NCBI GenBank assembly: GCA_021432635.1
Contig: MU270035.1
Location: 815,829 to 879,828 of the forward strand
From: Thozetella sp. PMI_491
Taxonomy: Eukaryota; Ascomycota; Sordariomycetes; Chaetosphaeriales; Chaetosphaeriaceae
DNA: 64,000 bases
Direction of reading: 5' to 3'
Position numbers and translations under genes: made by a program. Shown piece after piece: positions 1 through 10,510 of this stretch (position 1 is the stretch's first letter; each line of letters starts with the position of its first letter). The notes under the pieces were generated by a model. The model did no database searches and was not told where the DNA came from. It worked only from the letters and a program-made list of their open reading frames with translations.

Positions 1-2945
1 GGGGGGGAGACGACGGCGATGGGTGGACCCCTCATATTTCGCGCCTAGCAAAGTTGGCGTCATTAAATACGGGATTGGGCTAGCGCTTGGTTCAGAAGCG
101 GGCGATAATCTCCCCCCTAACTGTAGCTGGATTAAGAAAGGAGAGGGCGGGGGGACTGCCTAGGCTAGTGCAGTGATTGGAGGACTCTGCACAAGCGCCG
201 ACAGCAGCGCTTCATTCGCCTTGGCGTCAGAAGCCCAGATTCGGCCTGCTTGCCAAGCTCGCATACGGTACTACTCCTCAGAGGGCTTGGTGCATTTTGC
301 ATGGCCCAATCACCGCCATTACGAGATGGCCATCACTCGCTATCCTACGATCAGCGCCATCCGGTCTCTCCAGGAGCCCAAGAGTATAAGACAGTTCCCC
401 ATACGTCGGGACGCGCAGATAGAACTGCTCTAGCGGATCTAGAGCTAACGAGTTCATACCTTCCGCCAGTGTTTCCACCAACTTCCCCAGATAGGTGATT
501 TTCTCGCCCCGTGGGGCACCGAGACATATGAGAGTCGGCAGGGTATGCCATGCATGCTAGTGTGGTCGCTGGAGCTGCAATTGGAGAGTTTGACGTCTGG
601 GGCGGTTAGGGCAAGAAGGGTCAATATAGCTTTGGATGCAACGAATATTATCTGCTTAAATAAAATAAACAGTTTGGTTCACACGTGTCAGATCCGACAA
701 AAATTCCTTGTCTTGGGTACAGGCGACTTGAGGCTCTGTGTTGGCACACGGACCCCGCAGCCCTACCCGCTACGGAGCACAAGTGGCTCCCCGCACATCT
801 TCGCTAGGCGCTACTGCACACTATGACGGGAGCTACATCGAAGCGAAAGTTTAGGAAATGTGAGCCGCAAAAGAAGGGACGCGAGCAATACACTATCAAA
901 AGCGTCCTCTGGGGAGTAGGCCAGCGACTTTCGCTCATTTCCTTGGCGCTGCTGCGCGTTGATGCGCTCAGCTAGCTGGCACTGCCGTCGGCCGCGGTCG
1001 GCGCTTTAGAGCCGCCCGGATCATGAGCAGCAAATCCAACGTTACTGCTACTGACTTTGGCGAAAAGCCCATAGATTATTTTCCAAAAATGCAAAGTGGC
1101 GGCCGGCCCTCGAGGGTTAAAAGTGCTGGAGACTCACCAGTTCAGCGCATCAAAGCCGCCGAATTGCTATCGAGAGCCCCTGCATGACGTCGTCTTCCTT
1201 CGTCATAGCGCCCCAGATCCTGTCCGACCGGCATCAAGAACCACCCAAACCTTACGACGTACATTCGAGATTTCTCTTTGCACATCGTACGTGTCTGGTC
1301 CTGTTCAGAGACATCGGCAACACCGTCAAATACAAGAACGACTATCTTAGCTTTCTCGCCCAGCAGCCGAGGTAGTCTAAGGCCGTGATGTTTACGCCTG
1401 ACAACTATGGGGCATATGGGTCCCATTGAGACTATACGCTTGTTACCCCTCGCGTGTTAGTGGGATAGAGTACCCGGGATGATTCGACCGTCTGTAGAGG
1501 AGTTTCTTCTCCCTGGCCGTGCCTCCTACCGCCTACAGGGTTCAAACCCATTCTTTTGGGTGGCAACCTATTTCTTCCGTCTCGACGGCACCTAGTCGGC
1601 GGAATGGGGATCGAAGACTTCTGTCAGATGAGAGAACTGGAACACTAACGGACACAACAATGTGCATGGACACGACGTTGCCTAGCCCAGCACTCACGTC
1701 GCAGAGCTAGAAAAATAGGATGCTAGCTAGCATCATAGCCTTTCCTACTGGAGACTGACTCGCAACTTGTTGAATCGCCGTCACAACGGCTTCCTGCTAT
1801 TCAACTCCTCTGTGCTGGTGAGGGGTTTAGCGTCACCCTGTCTGTGGGCCAGCCTGTAAATAAGCTGGATGGATTTGGGAGGGGGGGGTAGGAGGTGGCA
1901 ACTCTAAGGTCAGTGAGCAGTCCTCCGCGTCGGTGTTTCAGTGCTGGCTAGAATCTCTGAGCTCCTTGCTAGCCCAGGCGCAGATAATCCATAGTTCCGA
2001 TTTCTCCTCTGTTCTTATTAAACATAGATGGATGATTATCAAATCGATCTCCGCTTTGATGCATGCCACCCAGGACATATGCCCAGCGCAACTAATGCCA
2101 GTCTTCGGATGCTGTGCGATCCTTCTTCGAATATCTCAAACAATCTCCTTTTCAGTGCATGGGTTCAACATTCCTATGGGAAGAAGAAATAGGTAAAGGC
2201 GGGGATTCTCGTTCGAGTTCAAGATCATCTACTAGGTAGTTGGCATTTACATGGACCATTGTCCCGCAGACTAACGAATGTGACTTCCGCAGTTACTGCT
2301 GTTCGTCGCTGCCAGAAGGAGTATGAAGGGGGTTTGGCAGGTATGAGCCTGCATTAGTCCAATATTCCATGCCACCATGTATTCTTGGCGGCAGTATACA
2401 GCGGGACTTTAGACTTGTTCATTTGCGAACGCGGCAAGCTTCAGGGATATCTACTTCGTAGCCAGGAATCTCGGCAAGGATGTTTATAGAGGTACGATTG
2501 CCTTGCCCTCCTGGTAGCGATCCCAGTTCGGCGGATTTACAACGTGTTGCACTTAACACTATTTGCCAGTCTTCCCGGGAGGCTCTTGCTACCTAAATGG
2601 GCACTATGCCAAACATAGCTACCGGTTCGTCGGGATTGCCGCAGAGAACCTATACTGCGGGTATATTGGGGAAGAACCCGTAGATTTGAGGCGAGTCCTA
2701 TGTTGTTCGCCTGCGACGGGGGCCAGCGAGATTTTCATACCTCCTAGTAACGTGCCCGTCGGTGATTGCTTGCATCCTCCGCGGCGGCGGATCAGAACCT
2801 GGTTGAGACATTGGCTCTCTCCCTGTGGCTACGCCCCGTGTTCATTTCAGCGCCGTTATGGCGAAGCGGCTCTGGTGCCGGCGGCCATTCAGGGCCTTTT
2901 TGCCGCAGTGGCGTCACACAAAATCCGGGCCCAGGACTCGAGAAT
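1..2945. other. gene-free left edge
   Basis: I see no convincing coding region here. Open frames are short, mostly lack an ATG, overlap on both strands and match no family I know. The only small structure I noted is a perfect 16-bp palindrome at 1719-1734 (GATGCTAGCTAGCATC). No telomere repeats, tRNA or 5S gene were seen. Confidence 0.6.
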
Positions 2946-2949
2946 GGAG

Positions 2950-2958
2950 TATAAATAA
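2950..2958 (+). promoter_or_regulatory. TATA-like box of the secreted-protein gene
   Basis: The sequence TATAAATAA lies about 107 bp upstream of the ATG at 3065 in an otherwise GC-rich stretch. It is placed as expected for a fungal TATA element with a short 5' leader. The call rests on motif and distance only. Confidence 0.5.
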
Positions 2959-3064
2959 AGGATGAAGACCTCCTCGCGGGATCTTGCTGTGCTGTGCTTT
3001 ACCCGGCATCTCGCTACGCCGCAGCCCCAACCACGCAACCGAAACCAGGACACAGTCATTCAAG

Positions 3065-4027
3065 ATGCTGTTCAGCAAACTTTCTTTCCTCTCTGCGCTC
3101 TCTGGACCGCTTGCCGTGGCCGCGCTGGAGACGCACGGCGGCGTGGATTTCGAGGTGCGGTTCAACTGGGGCGCCGCGGCCGAGGACACCCCCATCAAGG
3201 ACGCATACGAGACGGAGGCGGCGAGGCAGGCATCCCAGCGGCTGCGTGAAGCCATCGCCGTGACGGGTATCGCCAGCGCCTGCCCCACATCTGTGGCAGA
3301 CGGGGGGACTTCCGCGTCGCTGTATGCCCTCAAGGACTGCATCACCGCGGTGAACCCCGCCGCCTTTTTCGACCTTCTCGCCGAGGACATCGAGGAGGCC
3401 AACGTGTTTTGGGACAAGGTCGTCACCGAGTCCACGCAGGATCGGACAAAGTGGGTGGCTGCTCGCACCTACGTCAGGGGCTACTTCGAGGGATCTCTGT
3501 CCGCGCTCGGCTTCGCGAGCTGGACGCTGTCGGACAAGGCCGACGCAGCGAACAGCCACGCCAACCCGGAGCACTACTGGAAGAACACGGTTCTGTCAGC
3601 ACTGGGCTCCCAGTCGTCCGAGATCTTCGAGGGCTGGGGCGGCGTCCGGTCGTCATTCGGGATGAAGAGGACAAACTTCACGGTGCCCGCGTACAGCCAG
3701 GCTTCGTTCGGCAGCGCCGAGTACCCCACCGAGTGGGCCATCGACTCCAGCTTCCTGGCGCCCTTCCAGCGCATCGGCCCCAAGGAGCTCGCGTACGGCG
3801 ACGGCCAGACCTACGGCGTCCTGCACATTGCGGTGCGGGACGTTGTCGACAACGGCCGGGCCGGCGTGGAGGTGTACGCCGCCGTGTGGTACCCCCCGTG
3901 GGACCAGGCGGACGCGGCCGACCAGGCCGAGTTCATCAACAACTACTTGAGGGACGAGTCGGAGCACATGGTCGTTGAGATTGTCAACCTGAGCCTGCAA
4001 GCTCGCGCGGACCTGACTGCTGCGTAA
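3065..4027 (+). CDS. secreted protein of unknown function
   Basis: Single-exon gene of 320 residues. The start is the first in-frame ATG (3065), which gives a clear signal peptide: a Lys at position 5 followed by a hydrophobic stretch (LSFLSALSGPLAVAAL) with likely cleavage near residue 21. The open frame continues upstream only with a non-ATG codon. The mature part is soluble, acidic and aromatic-rich, with one plausible N-glycosylation site (NFT) and no further membrane segment or GPI signal. It has very few cysteines, so it is not a small cysteine-rich effector. Codon use is strongly GC3-biased, as in expressed genes of this genome. I do not recognise the family. It stands alone between a gene-free stretch and a Tc1-like transposon 0.6 kb downstream. 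A TATA-like box lies about 107 bp upstream. Confidence 0.78.
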   Translation: MLFSKLSFLSALSGPLAVAALETHGGVDFEVRFNWGAAAEDTPIKDAYETEAARQASQRLREAIAVTGIASACPTSVADGGTSASLYALKDCITAVNPAAFFDLLAEDIEEANVFWDKVVTESTQDRTKWVAARTYVRGYFEGSLSALGFASWTLSDKADAANSHANPEHYWKNTVLSALGSQSSEIFEGWGGVRSSFGMKRTNFTVPAYSQASFGSAEYPTEWAIDSSFLAPFQRIGPKELAYGDGQTYGVLHIAVRDVVDNGRAGVEVYAAVWYPPWDQADAADQAEFINNYLRDESEHMVVEIVNLSLQARADLTAA

Positions 4028-4609
4028 CTGGAGCGGCGTCCAAGATGGATGTGTTGCATTCGTGTGTTGAATAGAATAACTAAGACGGCAAATGCAACAG
4101 CAAAACTCGGGGGCACGGCGTGCAACACGATATAGACTAGGTCTTCAAAGAGAAATAGAAAATGGCTACCCATTTACTAATGTTGCATAGTCGCTAGTGG
4201 TGATGCTCCATAGCTTATGCCGGGAACTTCCCTAGTATGCATGTACATCTGCAGAGTCTGGGTCTGATGGCAGGGGTAACGGGCGCAACCAATGCAAGAG
4301 TGGAGGCAACGCCCAAGTGTTTACTCCATAGGCGTATAGATATTGTCCTCTGCTGGAGAACTAGTCATATAGTATAGGGCTAGGTCATCTCGGGCATATG
4401 GCGAAGGTGCTTCCTCATCCTTGGGACAATGCAACACCAATGGTCAAAGCATCTTGGCCATCGACGAGTTTCTCAAACATGTCAGCAATTCCAATCTTTG
4501 AACGCACATGTCAAGGCCATTTATTATATTAACAGCAGGGAAGAGCTGACAAGCGAGAGAGGGAGGTGGAGCAACAATGTGTTTACTTCACATGTGCTCG
4601 TATATTGTC
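4028..4609. other. intergenic, no gene seen
   Basis: This is the 3' flank of the secreted-protein gene up to the TA target site of the transposon. It is AT-richer than the coding sequence before it. I see no gene or repeat. Confidence 0.6.
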
Positions 4610-4611
4610 TA

Positions 4612-4746
4612 CAGTGGGGTGTCATAAATATGAATATAGCTGGATGTACTGCCAAGATTGCCCCACTGGCGCTAGCCACATCCAGCCAGTGTTTTCCTGG
4701 CCGCTTTTGCAGCTAAATTTCCACCTTACAACATCCAACAGATGAT
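4612..4746. repeat. left terminal inverted repeat of the Tc1-like element
   Basis: 135 bp, matching 5820-5954 in inverse orientation with one mismatch (AACAG here, ACCAG in the partner). Nested self-complementary pieces lie inside it: CAGTGGGG at 4612-4619 pairs with CCCCACTG at 4661-4668, and CTGGATGT at 4640-4647 pairs with ACATCCAG at 4678-4685. The second member of the first pair is an inverted copy of the element's own tip. Confidence 0.95.
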
Positions 4747-4749
4747 TAT

Positions 4750-5802
4750 CTAGTATTTAGTATACCAACCTTCAGCATCGATCACAGCCTGCACACGCTT
4801 AGGCATGGTCTTTGAGAGGTTATCTAAAACAGCCTGGTCTATAGCTCCCCAGGCATCTTGAGCTGCTTGGATTAGTAGCGCGAGGGTCTCGTCTGTATCC
4901 GGCGCAGTCTCAAGCTCTGGATATAGCTTATATATCTCGGCCTTCATCAAGGCCCATAAGTTCTCTATAGGATTAAGATCTGGCGAGTATGGTGGCCATA
5001 TCATCACGTTGATCCTCATGGCCCTCAAGATATCCCTGACGATATGGGCCGTATGAACGGAGGCGTTGTCGTGCATGAAGATATCCCCATCCGCAACAAA
5101 GCCAGGGAGGAACCAGTAGTATAGTTGACGGATCACACGCGCTGTGACGCCTCCCCGGGCAGCCTCTGGATCGCCGTCCAGAGGAACCAAAGGGGTTCGG
5201 ATATTATGGCCAAAGCCAGCCCAGAGCATCTTCTTCACGCCCTTTCCACTAGCTCTTCTCGTGCCAACAGCCTGTTGTTTTATTTGTTCCGAAGGACGAA
5301 GGAAACTCCAGACAGGCCGGATCCCAACACCTCTTTCAACAGTACACTCATCAGTCCACTTCACACGCTTCCAATCCTCCTCATTATAATGCCTATATGT
5401 CTCTGCCCATGCTAGTCGTGCTCGTGCGTGGTCTTCGGTCAGGTGTGGGCGCTTTCGTTGGAGCCACTTTCGTCGGCCAAGCTCACGGAGGAGGCGTTGG
5501 AGCGCTCGTTTCTTTACGGTGTGGTCGACGACGTCGAGGAGCTGCCTGTTCTTGAGGGTAGGGTCGTCAGATATAGCTTCATATAGCTGGTCGCGTTGGA
5601 CTTCAGTGATCTTGTGTGGCCGACCAGATCGTGGCTGGCTGTGGTTGTTGAGGCGTTCTTTCTCGCGGCGGCAGGTGGTTCGAATCGTACCAAGGGGAAT
5701 CTCGGGGTGTAGCCGGTGGATACGAGTGTAGCTAAGACCGTACGACTTTAGCTCGCAGATTCGTGAGCGTAGCTGAGGATCTAGCTCGCGGCCACGCCCC
5801 AT
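4750..5802 (-). CDS. Tc1-like transposase, DD34E
   Basis: 350 residues. It binds the terminal repeats and catalyses cut-and-paste transposition into TA sites. The N-terminal third has two helix-turn-helix modules separated by a GRPHKIT linker, the usual GRPR-like motif of Tc1 transposases. The DDE catalytic domain follows, with acidic residues in WTDEC (about D150), FMHDNA (about D245) and PIENLW (about E280). There are 34 residues between the last two, which defines DD34E, and SPDLNPIENLW is a family hallmark. I start at the ATG at 5802, 18 bp inside the right inverted repeat; an in-frame TTG just upstream is ignored. The stop lies 3 bp from the left repeat. No nonsense codon or frameshift is present. 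Fot1/pogo-type elements would be DD35D, so this belongs to the Tc1/impala side. Confidence 0.96.
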   Translation of the reverse strand: MGRGRELDPQLRSRICELKSYGLSYTRIHRLHPEIPLGTIRTTCRREKERLNNHSQPRSGRPHKITEVQRDQLYEAISDDPTLKNRQLLDVVDHTVKKRALQRLLRELGRRKWLQRKRPHLTEDHARARLAWAETYRHYNEEDWKRVKWTDECTVERGVGIRPVWSFLRPSEQIKQQAVGTRRASGKGVKKMLWAGFGHNIRTPLVPLDGDPEAARGGVTARVIRQLYYWFLPGFVADGDIFMHDNASVHTAHIVRDILRAMRINVMIWPPYSPDLNPIENLWALMKAEIYKLYPELETAPDTDETLALLIQAAQDAWGAIDQAVLDNLSKTMPKRVQAVIDAEGWYTKY

Positions 5803-5819
5803 TGTCAAGCTGTAAAAAT

Positions 5820-5954
5820 ATCATCTGGTGGATGTTGTAAGGTGGAAATTTAGCTGCAAAAGCGGCCAGGAAAACACTGGCTGGATGTGGCTAGCGCCAG
5901 TGGGGCAATCTTGGCAGTACATCCAGCTATATTCATATTTATGACACCCCACTG
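5820..5954. repeat. right terminal inverted repeat of the Tc1-like element
   Basis: 135 bp, the inverted partner of 4612-4746 with one mismatch. It carries the same nested palindromes. It is followed by the TA target duplication at 5955-5956. Confidence 0.95.
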
Positions 5955-5956
5955 TA

Positions 5957-6888
5957 ACCACTGATGGAGAATGTGCCATACTATATATCTTCCTTGGCAT
6001 TCTTATTATCCTAGTCCCCAGTTAGCACACCGGATCCTTCTCATGCACAGTGCCTAGAGCGACAGAGAGAAAGTAACGGTCGAGGAGGTAGGGTTCGCGG
6101 AATCTGTATTCATGTTTCTGACCTGTATGAGGCGGGGTATCTCTCCCCTCTCTGAGATAATGCATTGGCGAAACCCTTGGTCAGGTGGGAAGACCGCTAA
6201 ACACTCGATACTGTCGACGTCTTGAGAGAATATCCGGCTTGCCTCTGCGAGGAACCGCTTTCGATATATGCTCCGATCTTGGCCGATCTGGGTACCCCGG
6301 GAGCCGTTTGTCAGCGTCATCTTGGGACCCTCTCGGATGCGTTCTATATTTTGAGCTTGCTGTCTGGTGATGAGCATATGCAGTAATCGTTAACCGGACT
6401 TTCACCTCTCATTCGATCGCAAGACTGGATGGACATGGGGGAGTTCGGGAAGAGAGATTTTCCGGGTGTTCTGCCAGGCATTAGTCCATCGTGACTGCTC
6501 ATATCCCGGATTCCTGTTAAAACATGAATCGATCTAGACAAGGAGCCGCATCGCATGGTGAAAGATAGCTATCGTTGAGTGCTGCGAGCCGGCAAGGCTC
6601 TGGAGGCAAAGCCCATCAGTTACACAGCATACCACATCCACATTGGCGATGACGTGGCAAGGCTATGCGCAAGCCATGGGTGCTCCGCCTACCTTAAGTG
6701 TGGATGCATCACATTACATTATTCGCCAAACCTCCGACGAGCATGCACTGCGCCAGGTGGCGTGCAAAGCGCTTTCCCCGCTCAACATTCAACATTTATC
6801 GCCTCAACAGGCCTCTTTCTCTAGTTGCCGCACTCTTTCGTATGCGCCTACAGCCAAGCGAAAAAAATTTGCGCCACAGAACTGAGCC
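5957..6888. other. intergenic upstream of the kinase-pseudokinase gene
   Basis: I see no recognisable gene. A 107-codon ATG-started frame on the minus strand (6054-6377) is open but matches nothing I know. The last 250 bp presumably hold the promoter and leader of the gene starting at 6889. Confidence 0.5.
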
Positions 6889-9800
6889 ATGCCTATCTTT
6901 AAGCAGAAGATCCCAGCGAGGTATGTCAATAAGCCAAAGCTCAATGGCTACCTCGACGAGTGGTTCGGCCGTGGACGTTACGAGTATGAAGTGGTGAGTT
7001 TGCCTAGCCGTCTGCCCTGCCCATCGGGCTCTGGCTACCTAATGTTGAGGTTCCTGCTAAGAGACATGACCGTTGCCGCAGGTTGATGATGAGATGATTA
7101 TAATTACCCTATATGATGCCAACGCAGTCTTGACCGACGTAAGCGTTTGTCCTCCTTGCCAGCAGGGTTTTCTAGTGGCGGCCTAGTGCATAGCCGGGTC
7201 TAACTTAAGTCTCCGCAGGACCAGTTGGAAATCATCCGGGACAATTGCTTCTCGAGCGGCTAGGCAAAAGCTATTTTGTTTATTGTGCCTATCTCTGTTG
7301 GCTTTGCGTCGTCTCTTCACCTACCCCGTTGGCACATCGACATGCCGAATCTCCGAGAAGATATCCTAGCGTTGCGCTACCCGCCACAGACGGAACAAAC
7401 CGAAAATGACGCTGGCCCCGAGCGCTGTTTCATCCCTCATCAGTCACTCTTTCGCCTGTTGACCGAGGAAAGAATCTTGGAGGCCGTAAATAGCATTGAT
7501 GAAGCTCATCTGGAATGGCATCTGAAGGAGAGAACCGTTGGCTGGATTCTGGAAAGCGGGCGCGTCATTTTCGGAATTCTTGTTGTCCTTGAACGCACAG
7601 AGTTTATCTCGGAATTCACACAACACAGCCTGTCAAATGAGAAACTCCCACTTGCGGACGGTGTCCTAAACGAAATGGTACCGAGCATTGCTCGGGAGTT
7701 CTTTGAACAGCAGTGGGAGTTTACAGCACCACAGCTGGCCCGGGATGTGCTCCACAGGGTTTTGCATCCGAGGTGTAGATTGCCCTATACCTACAACGAA
7801 CAAATTGATGAAGGCGGGTTCGGCAAGATCTACAAGATCACTGTCCACCCGGATCACCAAATGGTTCCACTGCTCTCAGAAGGCCCGGTAATATCCGATT
7901 TCTATCATTTGTCCATTAAGTAGCGAGGGCGGATTGACTAATGTTCCAGATGCAGGGGCAGGAAATGGTGCGTAAAGAATTCAAGATTTTGGCGCCAACA
8001 AGCGGCAACAGCAAGGAGGACGAAGAGGACCATGATAACGAGATGCGTTGCCTCAGCATTTTGAACGAGCTCAAGCACCCAAATATCATCCATATGCTGG
8101 GATCATACACGCACAACGAGCGGCACAATTTGCTGTTTCCGCATGTACGGGACGGTAACCTGGAGAACCTCCTGCGCAGTCCTCGGTACGAACAATTCAG
8201 GCTAGATGAGACGTTCCTAACCGCCCTCTGCGAACTCTCCTCGGCCATCTCTGACGTCCACTGGTATACCCTTGCGAAACTGAATATCGAGATGGTCGGA
8301 TTCCACCATGATCTCAAGCCCAAAAACATCCTCGTCCGTGGGTCAACTTTTGTGCTTGCGGATTTCGGACTATCGAGGCTCCAAAAGGCTAGTGAGCGGC
8401 CAAAATCCATGTTCGAGGGCGGCGCGGGTATGTACCTCGCCCCGGAGTGCGAGGACTGCGACGCCGAGTTCGAGAAGCACTCAGTTAGCCGTTCTAGTGA
8501 CATTTGGTCATTTGGATGCATTATGGCCGAGATTCTCACCTTCATGCAAAAAGGCACCGAGGGCCTCGAAGAATTCAGACTCAAGCGCAAGGTCAAGATT
8601 GGGGCAGAAAGAATAGCCGCCTTTCATGCCGGAATCCGGACTCCGAATCGCCATGCCCTGGATTGGATAGAAGGTCGTAAAGGGGAGCCAGGCCACTTCA
8701 GCGGGCCGCTCGTTGGGCTGATTCTTTCGATGCTTGACATGCAGCCTGAAAACCGCCCAGGTACTCGTGAAGTGGCGCCTAGACTCCGATTCATAACGGT
8801 TCAGGCACATGCTTCTCTCGTCGGGGCGCTGTACGACCAGCTAGTTGGCAAATTGCCCAATTCTTTTGACGCCTTCTCCGAATGCTCGAGGTTTAAGAGC
8901 TGGAGGATGGTCTTCGATGACGCCGTGAGCGATGACGATATTTGGAGCCGAAATCTAGACGCTCGGATGGAACTAATGTCCATTATAAGGTGCCTAGAGA
9001 GAATTCGGGAGGAGCTGGGTTCCGTCATCTCGCGATGCGAAAATGCCCTCTCCCCTCTCTTCATCACGCTCCGACGCCTCAGCGACGAACTCTTTGGCTT
9101 TCTACCAAGAGATATGCAGATGCAAGCGAAGGCGCGATGGGAGATGGACATGGTAAGCTCGGAAGAGCTTGACAAGCTTGAAGAGATGGCAAAGGCATTC
9201 GAAAACTCTTTGGTGGACAATCGCATCGGTCGTCTGGCGCGCATCAAGCGCATGTCCATCGAGGCAGCGAAGCAAAACGGAGGGGGCGGTGCCGACGATG
9301 GTTTAGAAATAGACTCCCAACTTTACCAAATCAACGGTTCTTGCGGCCACCACACTCTCGCGCTCCTTCCGTCCGAACACCCCTCGGAAGCTAACGACGC
9401 TCCGGGACGCAGGGTTCTCATCGAGTGGATTCGATACAGCAAACACGAAACCGAAAACTTCCCCCGCCTCCTCGCCCGCATCAAGGCACTCGCATCCCTT
9501 CTCAATTCATTCCCCGGTCCTGACGATTTCCGCACACTGCGTTGCTCGGCCTTCACTCACGACCGTGGAGAATGCGCCTTTGGCCTAATCTACAACTTCC
9601 CGTCCACAGGTCACGTTGCTAGCACCACCACCGCCACCACCACCACCACCACCACCACCAGTATCGTCCCAAAGACGCTTGCCGATGTCATATCCGAAAC
9701 ACAAAATTTCCGCGAGCGGCCGACCCTTGAATCCCGCCTCCGGCTCGCGCGCACGCTGGCTCTCTCCATAGCAGGCTTCCATAACGTCGGTTGGCTGCAC

Positions 9801-10403
9801 AAGAGCATCTCGCCCCACAACATCCTCTTCTTCCTCTCCAAGACCTCACGCGCCGCCACATGGGTGGAGCAGCCGTATCTCACGGGCTTCAACCACAGCC
9901 GCCAGGATGATCCGCTCGCGTTCACGGTTGGCCCAACCTCGGATGCTGTGGCGCGTAGATACCACCATCCGGAGTACTCCAAGATGGGATTCGGAGCACT
10001 TCAGGGCACATACATATCTCAGGACACGTGGTATCGGCTTGAGTTTGATTATTACAGTCTTGGACTGGTTCTGCTGGAGGTTGGTCTGTGGAAGCCGCTC
10101 GATGGGATACTAAAGAAGGAACAGGCCGGGTCTCCTCTCTCGAATGAAAATGCGCTGCAAGTGTTGCGGGAGAAGAAAGTGCCACTTTTAGCGCATTACA
10201 TGGGATCCGACTATCAAGACGCTGTAATGGCTTGCCTTGGCGGTTTAGGCAATACTGGTGGCGTAGGGGAAGTGGCGAAAATTGATGCGGTTAAAACTTT
10301 ACAGATCGAATTTGAAAAGAGGGTGGTTGAACCGCTAGGGAGATGGAGCGTTTCAATCTGCAATGATGGCTCAAGGGCGATGAAGGAAGGGTTTACTTCG
10401 TAA
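6889..10403 (+). CDS. tandem protein kinase and pseudokinase protein
   Basis: Proposed exons are 6889-6993, 7082-7138, 7264-7887 and 7950-10403, giving 1079 residues. The order is an N-terminal fungal-specific region (about 55-230), an active-looking Ser/Thr kinase, a helical linker, and a C-terminal second kinase-like fold. Kinase 1 has a glycine loop (DEGGFGKIY), a VRK lysine near 271, HHDLKPKN near 379, DFG near 398 and LAPE. The second fold has HKSISPHN where HRDLKxxN is expected and GFNHS in place of DFG, so it is a predicted pseudokinase. It resembles the C-terminal domain of fungal Het-s/HeLo-type proteins (DUF7580-like). A Thr-rich microsatellite lies between the two. The 5' end is uncertain: intron 2 could end at 7218, with a good CTAAC branch point at 7199-7203, but the frame then meets TAG at 7261-7263. 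Ending the intron at that TAG restores one frame. The gene converges on the TPR kinase gene with 107 bp between stops. Confidence 0.84.
9624..9660 (+). repeat. coding ACC microsatellite (poly-Thr)
   Basis: About twelve ACC-type codons, with one GCC, encode a threonine run in the linker just before the pseudokinase. Such a run is prone to length change in frame. Confidence 0.9.
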
Positions 10404-10510
10404 AGGACAAAGTACAAGTGTAATTCAGGTTAACTCTAAGTGCTTATCTTCTTTCTCAATGTCAACTATACCTGCACCTCCAGACCAATCCCCCCTTCAG
10501 CCAATTTAAA

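Larger units (their letters stand above)
4612..5954 (-). mobile_element. intact Tc1/mariner-family DNA transposon
   Basis: A 1343-bp element bounded by inverted repeats that begin CAGTGGGGTG and end in the complementary CACTG. TA dinucleotides on both sides (4610-4611 and 5955-5956) match the TA target duplication of Tc1/mariner elements. The two 135-bp terminal repeats differ at one base, and the single transposase frame between them is uninterrupted. I see no excess of C-to-T changes typical of repeat-induced point mutation. The copy therefore looks recent and possibly still mobile. Cargo is the transposase only, which fills the space between the repeats almost completely. Confidence 0.96.

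Noticed and set aside
1-2945. Subtelomeric sequence at the left edge
   Set aside because: No TTAGGG arrays or telomere-linked helicase were seen; the G-run at the start is too short to mean anything.
6054-6377. 107-codon minus-strand ATG frame
   Set aside because: It looks mildly protein-like but has no family match, no partner exon and no supporting context.
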